In this document: positions 15,268-22,422 of the stretch, one piece after another | How positions within the stretch are numbered: position 1 is the stretch's first letter | Layout: the number at the start of each line of letters is the position of its first letter | Translations under genes and position numbers: made by a program | The notes under the pieces: model-generated | Seen by the model: only the letters and a program-made list of their open reading frames with translations | Told to the model about the DNA's origin: nothing | Databases searched by the model: none | Source: a virus | Reading direction: 5' to 3' (one strand) | Length of the DNA stretch: 64,000 nt | Virus record (IMG/VR): IMGVR_UViG_3300013286_000501 | Coordinates: 16,060 to 80,059 of that record

Positions 15268-16155
15268 TTAAACTTTAGATTCCACTTCATTGTGCTCAAT
15301 ACTTGTTCGCAAGTTTTTTGATCCTCGAACTTTAGTTCTATCCTGCCTGGTTGATCCTGCGGATCCGTCAGGTGTACTGCTATTAATATCATCAGCCACA
15401 TCGTCTTTCTCCTTGGTCCAAGTTATGATTTCCCAATGACCATCCCAGTGTTCGACTAGGGCAGTGCATGACTCAACCCAGTCACCGTCATTCATATAAA
15501 TGATGCCATCTATATCTTTTATTTCAGCATGGTGTATATGTCCACATATCACACCATCGAATCCACGCTTCTTGCAATAGGCTGCTAGATTATGTTCAAA
15601 CTTGAACATAAAATCTACTGCCTTCTTTACTCTGTGCTTAAGATATTTGCTAATACTAAAGTACCCAAAACCAAAACGATGGCGTATCCAATTGAACTTA
15701 CTATTGAGCGAAAGAATGACATCATATGCTTTATCTCCTAAAAATGCTAGCCATGGCGCTAGTCTTGTAATGCCGTCAAATAGATCACCGTGGACTACGA
15801 GGTAGTGCTTACCGTCAGCACCTATATGTTCTATTTGATTATGTATTTCTACTAGACCAAAACTGAAACCGTATGTAATTAATGGACGAAGAAATTCGTC
15901 ATGATTTCCTGCAACATATATAACACGGGTACCACGCTTACTGTGCCCAAGGACACGCCTAACAACATTAGTATGGCTTTGTTTCCATCTCCATTTGTTT
16001 TGTTGGATTCGCCACGCATCAATAATGTCTCCTACTAAGTAGAGGGTATCACAAGTATTGTGTTTAAGAAAATTGTTTAACTTTTCCGCTTGGCTATCTT
16101 TGGTTCCGAGATGAATGTCAGAAATGAAAATGCTACGATAAGTTTTGGTTTTCAT
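15268..16155 (-). CDS. LpxH-like UDP-2,3-diacylglucosamine diphosphatase family protein
   Basis: 295 aa. Metallophosphoesterase motifs: SDIHLGTKDS, VGDIIDAW, AGNHDEF, VVHGDLFD and CGHIHHAE. Together with the segment GIIYMNDGDWVESCTALVEH, these match the LpxH-like branch that hydrolyses UDP-2,3-diacylglucosamine in lipid A synthesis, or related membrane phosphoesters. The last 45 residues are polar and probably disordered. True LpxH activity versus a paralogous activity cannot be decided from sequence. Confidence 0.75.
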   Translation of the reverse strand: MKTKTYRSIFISDIHLGTKDSQAEKLNNFLKHNTCDTLYLVGDIIDAWRIQQNKWRWKQSHTNVVRRVLGHSKRGTRVIYVAGNHDEFLRPLITYGFSFGLVEIHNQIEHIGADGKHYLVVHGDLFDGITRLAPWLAFLGDKAYDVILSLNSKFNWIRHRFGFGYFSISKYLKHRVKKAVDFMFKFEHNLAAYCKKRGFDGVICGHIHHAEIKDIDGIIYMNDGDWVESCTALVEHWDGHWEIITWTKEKDDVADDINSSTPDGSAGSTRQDRTKVRGSKNLRTSIEHNEVESKV

Positions 16156-16198
16156 ACCGTATTTATCGTAGCAATGTGTGTAAAATATTACAGTTGTA

Positions 16199-16357
16199 TT
16201 ACACCTGCACTATTGTCCATTTAGTTGTAAATGGTTTACCTTCGGCCTTGTGTTTCAAGATCTTGGCGAATTCCTTCTTGCGAAGTTCAAACTGTTTCTC
16301 GGCATTGTGGTCGAAGCAAGCCTTATACACTTTTCTAACTAATTTAGATTGTTTCAT
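16199..16357 (-). CDS. Small basic protein, 52 aa
   Basis: MKQSKLVRKVYKACFDHNAE, Lys-rich, with a strong GGAGGG ribosome site and a T4-late-like promoter upstream. No known motif. Possibly nucleic-acid binding from its charge. Confidence 0.6.
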   Translation of the reverse strand: MKQSKLVRKVYKACFDHNAEKQFELRKKEFAKILKHKAEGKPFTTKWTIVQV

Positions 16358-16378
16358 AGATTGTCCCTCCTTGAAAAC

Positions 16379-16386
16379 TATTTATA
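16379..16386 (-). promoter_or_regulatory. T4-type late promoter (TATAAATA)
   Basis: TATAAATA on the minus strand, 21 bases upstream of the 52-aa gene, with no -35-like hexamer at normal distance. Matches the gp55-type late promoter core. Confidence 0.55.
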
Positions 16387-16402
16387 CTGTTTTGTCAAAC
16401 AA

Positions 16403-16804
16403 TTAAAATCTTTCAGCAAGACTCTTGTATCCAGCCCAGCTTGGGTGAATCTTGTCTGCCTGCCAGCGTGTTGTGATTAATACTGTGTCCCCAAAATGTT
16501 CTGCAACTTTACGGACATGCTGCACTGCTTCGAACTTACTTTCACGATTTGGCTCGATCCAGAACACTTTAGTATCCCCTTTAATTTTCGTGCGAATGTT
16601 TATTAACATACCATAGGTATCGGCTTTTTCCCAATCGTTGGTACTTAAACTAATGATAACAGTTTTGGCAGTTAAATCTTTATTACCAAACTTCGTGTTC
16701 CATCTGTGGCTAGTAATCCCACCCTGTGCGTAGGCTACACAATCAGGTCGGAACTGGTGTGTGCCCACTGCAATGCTATCTCCTAAAATTAGGCACTCCA
16801 GCAT
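16403..16804 (-). CDS. SGNH/GDSL-like hydrolase
   Basis: 133 aa from the ATG at 16804 in a TAATG junction with the rubredoxin stop. Block I GDSIAVG, the STNDW block carrying Asn, and block V DKIHPSWAGY with Asp and His complete a plausible Ser/Asp/His triad. SGNH enzymes are esterases or deacetylases; in phages they may act on surface polysaccharide or peptidoglycan. Substrate unknown. Confidence 0.7.
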   Translation of the reverse strand: MLECLILGDSIAVGTHQFRPDCVAYAQGGITSHRWNTKFGNKDLTAKTVIISLSTNDWEKADTYGMLINIRTKIKGDTKVFWIEPNRESKFEAVQHVRKVAEHFGDTVLITTRWQADKIHPSWAGYKSLAERF

Positions 16805-16932
16805 TAGATGGTCTCGTAGTCTTCTTTGCCTACACCGCATTCTGGGCACAGGAAATCATCGGGCAAAGAATCCCATGCGCCTTCTAGTTCTTCACTGTGG
16901 ACATGGCCACAAACAATACAAACGTGTTCCAT
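16804..16932 (-). CDS. Rubredoxin-like electron carrier, 42 aa
   Basis: MEHVCIVCGHVHSEELEGAW ... DDFLCPECGVGKEDYETI. Two CxxC knuckles (C5/C8 and C29/C32) form a rubredoxin-type iron site with the LPDDFxCPxCGVGK signature. It starts one base inside the rubrerythrin stop (TAATG) and ends one base inside the hydrolase start. Presumably the electron donor to the adjacent rubrerythrin, whose usual C-terminal rubredoxin domain is missing. Confidence 0.85.
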   Translation of the reverse strand: MEHVCIVCGHVHSEELEGAWDSLPDDFLCPECGVGKEDYETI

Positions 16933-17381
16933 TATAGTGACTCCTTAACTTGTTGATACGCTTCTGCGTGACGCTGTTCTACTCGCTTCAATGCGGCAAA
17001 ACGCTTTTCAGCTTTGGCTAGAACTGCGGCAAACTGATAAGCGTGTTCTTTACTTTCTTCAATTTGTGCTTTAGCTTCTGCTACGGCATTATCGTGGCCT
17101 TCGGCATTGGCGGCTGCTGCGAACTCTGGATACATTGTAGTGAACTCATATGTTTCACCTTCGATAGCCATTTCCAAACACTGCTTAACATCCGGCTTGC
17201 CGATCAGCAATTCCAAATGACCCCAAGCGTGTAGCAGTTCTTGGTCTGCGGTATGTTCGAAATGTTGGGCAACTTCTTCAAAACCTTGCGCTCTTGCCAT
17301 CTTGGCAAAGTAGCGGTACTTGGTATGGGCCTGACTTTCACCTGCGAAAGCGGCCTCTAAATTTTTAATTGTAACAGACAT
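16932..17381 (-). CDS. Rubrerythrin, diiron domain only
   Basis: 149 aa. Four-helix ferritin-like domain with carboxylate ligands in AGESQAHTKYRYFA (Glu15), DQELLHAWGHLE (Glu48-x-x-His51), YEFTTMYPEF, and the E...EH of IEESKEHAYQF. Rubrerythrins reduce peroxide at a diiron site. The usual C-terminal rubredoxin domain is absent, and a separate rubredoxin gene follows at once. Likely peroxide protection during infection. Confidence 0.92.
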   Translation of the reverse strand: MSVTIKNLEAAFAGESQAHTKYRYFAKMARAQGFEEVAQHFEHTADQELLHAWGHLELLIGKPDVKQCLEMAIEGETYEFTTMYPEFAAAANAEGHDNAVAEAKAQIEESKEHAYQFAAVLAKAEKRFAALKRVEQRHAEAYQQVKESL

Positions 17382-17626
17382 CAGAACTCCTTTAATTTTT
17401 TTATGTCTTTGTGCTTAACAATTATAAGATTGTGTATAGCACCTTTATACTTAATCGGAAGATCTAAATGAATAGAAATTCTTGGACCTTCAATATCGTT
17501 TATCTTTGTATCATTACCGACAGTACCAACAAATGGAATTTTATTCCAGTGTCCAAATACTCGTTCACCTATCCAGTATTTAGGTTGGTATCCAATTTTG
17601 TTAAAGTAATCAGTTTGATTTCCCAT
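17381..17626 (-). CDS. Phage protein of unknown function, 81 aa
   Basis: MGNQTDYFNKIGYQPKYWIG, with a beta-rich middle (GERVFGHWNKIPFVGTVG) suggesting a small SH3/KOW-like barrel. Conserved-looking, no assignment. Immediately upstream of rubrerythrin. Confidence 0.5.
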   Translation of the reverse strand: MGNQTDYFNKIGYQPKYWIGERVFGHWNKIPFVGTVGNDTKINDIEGPRISIHLDLPIKYKGAIHNLIIVKHKDIKKLKEF

Positions 17627-17698
17627 ACACTTCTCAACATTTGTTTATACAAATATACCAACTAAAATTACAATAAATCCTATGGCCAGTATAAGGCT

Positions 17699-17803
17699 TA
17701 AAAAGTTAATAAACCAAAGTTGCAAGATGCCGTGCTCCGATGTACACCAAGGACAGCGTGTACTAAATGCAGGAGTAGACTTCGTGCATCTTGGGCAAAT
17801 CAT
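17699..17803 (-). CDS. Zinc-ribbon microprotein, possibly frameshifted from a longer membrane protein
   Basis: 34 aa, MICPRCTKSTPAFSTRCPWC: two CPxC knuckles form a zinc ribbon. The frame stops at a TTTTAA run. The -1 frame continues to 17646 with SLILAIGFIVILVGIFV, a clean membrane helix, so the intact gene may be a 52-aa zinc-ribbon/TM protein broken by one lost T. The start is ATGA-coupled to the upstream gene. Confidence 0.5.
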
Positions 17804-18030
17804 ATAGCTATTCCAATTACTTTATAAATTAACTGATCCAGCTCTGTTTGATAATCGTGATTACCTACTCTGCGCTTTAGCCAAATCTTTTCTACTAAAT
17901 CTTTGGCATTGATATCTGTATCTGGAGGCAGCTCTCCACGAGATTCTAGTTCTTCCTTAAGGTCATCTGTGTCAAAATCAGAGAGATCAACATCAACTTC
18001 GACTTCTGTGTATACTGTTTTATAGGTCAT
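17800..18030 (-). CDS. Phage protein of unknown function, 76 aa
   Basis: Acidic N-terminus (VEVDVDLSDFDTDDLKEELE) and a helical C-terminal half (YQTELDQLIYKVIG). Resembles small T4-like phage proteins with a helix-extended-loop-helix N-terminus, with no clear function. Confidence 0.5.
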   Translation of the reverse strand: MTYKTVYTEVEVDVDLSDFDTDDLKEELESRGELPPDTDINAKDLVEKIWLKRRVGNHDYQTELDQLIYKVIGIAI

Positions 18031-18031
18031 A

Positions 18032-18562
18032 TTATCTTTCTCTTATTTTAAGTTTAGCGTAGATGTTTTGCACACCTACTGACTGTCGGATAGCATCTTG
18101 TAATGCATCGTGTTTACTACCTTGAGGCATCTCTGGATCATATCCTAGATCAAAAAGGGTGCGAGTATCACGTAGTTGCCAATAGCTCCAAGGCAATGGT
18201 TTGTTCAATTGCTGGAAAATATCTTCAATGATAACCAAATCGAATGTAGCACCGTGACTCCAAAACGCTGAACAACCCCAAGCAAACTTATGAAACTGAT
18301 CCATAGCATCTACTAGGCTAATGCGATTGTCTGGGCTAAACGCTTCTTCCATAACAGTAGGGTCTTGCTTGCTCCACCACAAAAGTGTGTTAGGATCAAT
18401 TTCACGACCTAGCTTGTCTTGGTCGTCGATGCTGATACGGAAATACAGTTTATCTCCGTAACCATTTCCATAGGGATTAAAATGAACTGCTCCCAGGGAT
18501 AGGACTACCGCCTTTGGAGACACTGCCATAGTCTCCATGTCAATCATCAAATGTTTTGCCAT
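18032..18562 (-). CDS. 3'-5' exoribonuclease, DEDDh family (DexA/RNase AS-like)
   Basis: 176 aa. MIDMETMAV (Asp8, Glu10) is ExoI, FWSHGATFDLVIIED is ExoII, and GSKHDALQDA supplies the ExoIII His and Asp. The length and LGAVHFNPYG region match RNase AS/T4 DexA-type exonucleases that digest 3' tails. Preceded by its own sigma70-like promoter. Role in phage nucleotide recycling or RNA turnover is inferred. Confidence 0.8.
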   Translation of the reverse strand: MAKHLMIDMETMAVSPKAVVLSLGAVHFNPYGNGYGDKLYFRISIDDQDKLGREIDPNTLLWWSKQDPTVMEEAFSPDNRISLVDAMDQFHKFAWGCSAFWSHGATFDLVIIEDIFQQLNKPLPWSYWQLRDTRTLFDLGYDPEMPQGSKHDALQDAIRQSVGVQNIYAKLKIRER

Positions 18563-18587
18563 TTTGGCTTTCTATATGTAAAAGTAT

Positions 18588-18616
18588 AGTTTAACAGGTT
18601 ACAAGAAGTTTGTCAA
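18588..18616 (-). promoter_or_regulatory. Sigma70-like promoter of the exoribonuclease gene
   Basis: TTGACA (18616-18611), 17 bases, TAAACT (18593-18588), minus strand. The -10 is weaker than in other promoters here. Confidence 0.6.
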
Positions 18617-19581
18617 GATTTAATTTCTTCAAACATACTAGGATTGAGTGTCGCTGGAACTTTTTTAACTTTAGGAACCTTTTTCTTTTTATGATTAGGA
18701 ATTTCTCCACGTTCTTTAACACTTAAATGTTTTCCCTCAAGTGCTAGTTTAGCATCTAACACAGCAGAAAAATCTTTAATTTGCTCATTCTTAATTCTGT
18801 CTTCGGCAGTAGTACAGTAGTCGGCACTCAAGTCTATTCCTAAATAACGACGACCTGTTTTTTCTGCAACAAAGGTAGTCGTTCCTGCTCCATTGAATGG
18901 ATCTAGAATAACATCATTTTGAAAAGAAAACATCTTTAATGCCCTGTATGCTAACTCTGTAGGGAACATAGCAGGATGTCCGTAATCTTTCATTTTGTGT
19001 TCCGGTGAAATACTCCATTTAGCATCTGCCCAAGTCTTGAATTCATTACCTGTAATATCTGCTAGCTTGCTATCACCTTCGTGTTTGAGATCACCTTTGC
19101 AAAATACTTCTAAAAATTCCCAGGTATATTTAAAATAAGGACCACTTGGACTTTTCCAAGAGCCCCAAGCGCAGTAAGCACAATTCCTATGATTCTTCTC
19201 CCATAGGATTTCTGCCTTCCAAATCAATCCTCTCTCCATAAATCCTTTAGAAATAAGATGATGACTGGGAATATATTCACTGAACAAGGGTTGTGTATTA
19301 ACAATGATTCTACCACCGTGTTTAACTACACGGATACATTCGTCAAATATAGCCCACAACATCTCAAAATATTTTGGCCAATCTGTTTTGTCATTATGCG
19401 TATCATACCCCATACCAAAATTATAAGGAGGAGAAGTGAATACCAAATCTACACAATTATCTGGTAATTGCTTTAATACAGACAAACTTTCTGCATTGAT
19501 AATTTTATTTGTGAATGCCAGCGGAAATTCGTTGTTTGTTTTTGAAAATTCTTTAGTGTATGATTTGTAACCTTCTGCCAT
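18613..19581 (-). CDS. DNA methyltransferase, beta-class (TSPPY motif)
   Basis: 322 aa. Catalytic motif IV TSPPYNFGMG lies near residue 49, ahead of motif I DPFNGAGTT near residue 225, with GRRYLGIDLSADYC after it; this order is class beta. Such enzymes methylate adenine N6 or cytosine N4. A Lys-rich tail follows (about 285-322). The next gene upstream encodes an EcoRI-like nuclease in the same orientation with its own promoter, so the pair may be a complete restriction-modification system. Confidence 0.9.
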   Translation of the reverse strand: MAEGYKSYTKEFSKTNNEFPLAFTNKIINAESLSVLKQLPDNCVDLVFTSPPYNFGMGYDTHNDKTDWPKYFEMLWAIFDECIRVVKHGGRIIVNTQPLFSEYIPSHHLISKGFMERGLIWKAEILWEKNHRNCAYCAWGSWKSPSGPYFKYTWEFLEVFCKGDLKHEGDSKLADITGNEFKTWADAKWSISPEHKMKDYGHPAMFPTELAYRALKMFSFQNDVILDPFNGAGTTTFVAEKTGRRYLGIDLSADYCTTAEDRIKNEQIKDFSAVLDAKLALEGKHLSVKERGEIPNHKKKKVPKVKKVPATLNPSMFEEIKS

Positions 19582-19600
19582 AATGAATCCTTAATTGTTT

Positions 19601-19629
19601 ATTATACTGTAATATTTATATAGTGTCAA
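19601..19629 (-). promoter_or_regulatory. Consensus sigma70 promoter of the methyltransferase gene
   Basis: TTGACA-N17-TATAAT on the minus strand, with AAGGAT ahead of the ATG. Confidence 0.8.
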
Positions 19630-19636
19630 TGCGGCA

Positions 19637-20488
19637 TTATAGGTATTGTGTTAGTTCCGGCGGAACGTAAACTCCATTGGAGTCAATTTGAGCTCGAAGG
19701 TACACATTACTACTAGCAGTAGATATTTTAATCAAGAAGTCTTCTTTGGATTTATTGGCCAAATAATTCAAACATATTTTTTCTACCAACTCGAATTTAT
19801 CTGCATTGAGTTTAGGATATTTCTCATATACACCGTTAGTTCCACGTTGGCATACCAATAGGCCGCCTGCACCGAATACGTTTTCAACTAAACTAGTTTG
19901 ACCAACACTTACATTATTGTCAGTAATACACATGCCCAATACATTGGGGTTCATTGCCCTTACTCGACGCATAATTCCGTCAACTCCGGTACATGCTGTT
20001 TTACAAAAATGACCAGTTTTATCTTCCGCTACAACAATGGGCATGATGCATCCGTGGGTAGGATCTACTATACCAACACCGCCGTCGACATCTTTAAAAC
20101 TTGTGGGACCATTGCTCCAACTTTCGACTACTTCTGTATTTTGAATAAGAGCAAGACTAGTGTTCCATTGGTTCTCAAAGGATTTCCTTACACGTTCAAA
20201 CACAGGAGCCCATAATTGTTCTGTCCAGCTAGGACTAACTTTAATTTTTTTATAGGCAAAAATATTGGTTTTATCGCCCTTTTGACTTTGTTCCCAAACA
20301 AATTGATCATATGTTTCGATACTTTGGCAATACTTTGCCCAATCACCGTCAACGACTGCATTCAACATAGCTTGGGCAACGACTGGATAAAGTTCTTCAG
20401 CCTGCCTAGCAAGAACATGATCATTGGCTGTTCGGTTATAACCTGTGGTAGGTTTTTTAACTAAATTGATATGATAGTTTGTATCCAT
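19637..20488 (-). CDS. EcoRI-like type II restriction endonuclease (putative)
   Basis: 283 aa from the ATG at 20488 (EcoRI is 277 aa). The catalytic core DVDGGVGIVD ... IVVAEDK aligns with EcoRI PDGGIV ... LVAEAK: Asp135, Glu155 and Lys157 have the same spacing as EcoRI Asp91, Glu111 and Lys113. Downstream ACTGVDGIMRRVRAMNP fits the helix after the active site. It stands beside a methyltransferase, with its own promoter carrying a dyad over the -10 box. The EcoRI-family assignment rests on the motif and spacing; the recognition site is not predictable. Confidence 0.7.
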   Translation of the reverse strand: MDTNYHINLVKKPTTGYNRTANDHVLARQAEELYPVVAQAMLNAVVDGDWAKYCQSIETYDQFVWEQSQKGDKTNIFAYKKIKVSPSWTEQLWAPVFERVRKSFENQWNTSLALIQNTEVVESWSNGPTSFKDVDGGVGIVDPTHGCIMPIVVAEDKTGHFCKTACTGVDGIMRRVRAMNPNVLGMCITDNNVSVGQTSLVENVFGAGGLLVCQRGTNGVYEKYPKLNADKFELVEKICLNYLANKSKEDFLIKISTASSNVYLRAQIDSNGVYVPPELTQYL

Positions 20489-20513
20489 TTTATGCCCTGT
20501 ATTGTTTCCGTAT

Positions 20514-20528
20514 GTGTATATTATACAC
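20514..20528. promoter_or_regulatory. Operator-like dyad over the endonuclease -10 box
   Basis: GTGTATAATATACAC, perfect 7-bp arms around one base, contains the TATAAT. A repressor site here could delay nuclease expression until the DNA is methylated. Confidence 0.45.
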
Positions 20529-20548
20529 GATTTTACCAGAGCAGTCAA
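20520..20548 (-). promoter_or_regulatory. Sigma70 promoter of the endonuclease gene
   Basis: TTGACT-N17-TATAAT on the minus strand. The -35 touches the bS21 terminator. About 30 bases of leader precede the ATG. Confidence 0.75.
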
Positions 20549-20551
20549 GAG

Positions 20552-20579
20552 AAAACGGACCTAAAATAGAATCCGTTTT
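20552..20579 (-). terminator. Terminator after bS21
   Basis: AAAACGGA pairs with TCCGTTTT around a 12-base loop, followed in the RNA by UUUUCUCUU. It ends the clpX-rpsU transcript. Confidence 0.65.
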
Positions 20580-20587
20580 ACCAAATA

Positions 20588-20827
20588 TTAGAACATTTTT
20601 TTAGGTAGTTCGTTATCGCGTAGCTTCTTTAGCCAACGTGCCCTTGCAGCACCTTTCTTACGCTTACGTTCGGTAGTGGGTTTTTCAAAGTGAGTACGGG
20701 CTTTAAGTTCTTCCAACTTACCCGAATCATCTACACGTTGTTTAAATTTGCGAAGTGCTACAGGTAAAGGTAAGTCTCCTACCACTATTTTGGAGCCCTG
20801 AATTCCTTTGTCTTTATTTCTGCTCAT
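20588..20827 (-). CDS. rpsU: Ribosomal protein bS21
   Basis: 79 aa from the ATG at 20827. The middle carries the bS21 signature LPVALRKFKQRVDDSGKLEE, then HFEKPTTERKRKKGAARARW. bS21 binds the 30S platform near the anti-Shine-Dalgarno helix; huge-phage bS21 proteins are thought to bias host ribosomes toward viral mRNAs. The start overlaps the clpX end by 14 bases. A terminator follows, so it ends its operon. Confidence 0.95.
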   Translation of the reverse strand: MSRNKDKGIQGSKIVVGDLPLPVALRKFKQRVDDSGKLEELKARTHFEKPTTERKRKKGAARARWLKKLRDNELPKKMF

Positions 20828-22040
20828 TTGCTTTCTTATCAAATATCATTGTAGCAGGCTTTCCGGCTACGGTATCTTTAGTTATCACAATTTTGGTTAA
20901 ACCACGTTCTACAAGATTAATAGCATCAAATTGATAAGGTAGCAATGTCTTTTCCAGGATATTTTTAAGACCACGGGCATTAGTTTTAAGTTCTTTGGCC
21001 TTTTCTGCAATATAAGTCAATGCCGAATCTTCAAATGTTAATTCAATACCATCTAACTCAAAGATATATTGATACTGATTAATTAGGCTATTCTTGGGTT
21101 CTTTAAGTACACTGACAAGGCTTTCTATACTCAATTCATCAACATTGGTAATAAGTCCAAATCGACCAATAAATTCAGGAATCAATCCGTATTGGATCAA
21201 GTCTTTAGTAGTAGCCTGTTGATACAGATCGTTTGATTTATTCTTATCAATGATAGCAGAGTGAAATCCCACACTGCGAGCATCTGTGCGCTTTTCAATG
21301 ATCTTATCTAGTCCAACAAAAGCACCACTGCAAATAAACAAGATACTACGGGTATCGATCTCTTGCATGTCACTTCCCGGATGTTTACGTTTTCCCGAGA
21401 AAGGCACACGCATAATTGATCCTTCGACCATCTTTAGTAAAGCCTGTTGTACACCTTCACCACTAACATCGCGGGTAATTGATACGTTTTCGCCTTTACG
21501 GGCAATCTTATCGATTTCATCAATATAAACAATACCGCGTTGTGCTTTTTCGATGTCTCCGTCAGCTTCGTTCATTAGGCGTGTTAGGATACTTTCAACG
21601 TCATCACCCACATATCCCGCTTCTGTAATGCCAGTGGCATCACAAATAGCAAATGGAAGATCTAGGTATTCGGCAATCTTACGTGCCAACATGGTCTTAC
21701 CACAACCAGTAGGACCTAACATTAGTACGTTGGTCTTTTCTAGTTTGATTGTTTCACTTGGATTGTTTACACGTTTGAAGTGCTGACTAACTGCTACACT
21801 TAGTGCAATTTTAGCATCGTCTTGCCCTATAACATATTCGTCTAGGAAGTCCTTGATCAGTGATGGATTTAGTGTGGCGGTATCAGATGGAAACTTTTTG
21901 ATTTTTTCATCTTTTAGTATATCGACACATAGCTCAACACAGTCGTTACATATTGCACTGTTCTCACCTACAATAAGTTTCTCTACATTCTCTTTGCTTT
22001 TTCCGCAAAAGTCACAGGTATGTTCAGGTTGTTTGGCCAC
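20814..22040 (-). CDS. clpX: ATP-dependent unfoldase ClpX
   Basis: 408 aa, full-length. N-terminal zinc domain CDFC...CNDC (C9, C12, C31, C34). AAA+ core: Walker [11 protein letters not shown], pore loop GYVGDDVE, Walker [14 protein letters not shown] loop KRKHPG, sensor 2 GARGLK (as NARGLK). The ClpP-docking loop IGF is VGF (RSVGFHSA), so docking to host ClpP looks possible. ClpX unfolds ssrA-tagged and other substrates. It shares the genome with a viral tmRNA whose tag ends ALAA, a ClpX recognition end. Confidence 0.97.
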   Translation of the reverse strand: MAKQPEHTCDFCGKSKENVEKLIVGENSAICNDCVELCVDILKDEKIKKFPSDTATLNPSLIKDFLDEYVIGQDDAKIALSVAVSQHFKRVNNPSETIKLEKTNVLMLGPTGCGKTMLARKIAEYLDLPFAICDATGITEAGYVGDDVESILTRLMNEADGDIEKAQRGIVYIDEIDKIARKGENVSITRDVSGEGVQQALLKMVEGSIMRVPFSGKRKHPGSDMQEIDTRSILFICSGAFVGLDKIIEKRTDARSVGFHSAIIDKNKSNDLYQQATTKDLIQYGLIPEFIGRFGLITNVDELSIESLVSVLKEPKNSLINQYQYIFELDGIELTFEDSALTYIAEKAKELKTNARGLKNILEKTLLPYQFDAINLVERGLTKIVITKDTVAGKPATMIFDKKANEQK

Positions 22041-22422
22041 TTAATGCTCTTTCTAAAAATTCTTCTATCTGGTGAACACGGTTACTATTAATATGACTAT
22101 ATACTGCCGCAATATTTTTGTCTGTAGTTTTATAAACGAAATTATTCTTTCCCAGCACATAACCACTTAACGCGGAAGTAACATAATTATTTCCATCTAG
22201 GTCTATATACTTATGTTCACATGATCCAATGGCATGAAAAAACCACGTGACATTTGGTTCACCGTTATAGAAATAGATGTTGATGTTTTCATCTATGTTA
22301 GTATCGGACAACCATTTACTAACTGCATCCTGATCTTGTTCAGATAAGTTTACGAACAGTAGACTAATATTACCGTTCTCAAATATGTCCGGCGGAGTGA
22401 TTAGTGTAATTTTACCGTTCAT
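22024..22422 (-). CDS. Conserved T4-like phage protein, 132 aa
   Basis: MNGKITLITPPDIFENGNIS ... SLLFVNLSEQDQDAVSKWL. Strongly resembles a conserved cyano/pelagiphage family of unknown function (from memory). Overlaps clpX and the membrane gene by a few bases each. Confidence 0.65.
   Translation of the reverse strand: MNGKITLITPPDIFENGNISLLFVNLSEQDQDAVSKWLSDTNIDENINIYFYNGEPNVTWFFHAIGSCEHKYIDLDGNNYVTSALSGYVLGKNNFVYKTTDKNIAAVYSHINSNRVHQIEEFLERALSGQTT

Noticed and set aside
17646-17701. Programmed -1 frameshift signal at the TTTTAA run.
   Set aside because: The sequence does not fit the X XXY YYZ slippery heptamer, and no clear downstream pseudoknot is seen; left as a possible lost base.
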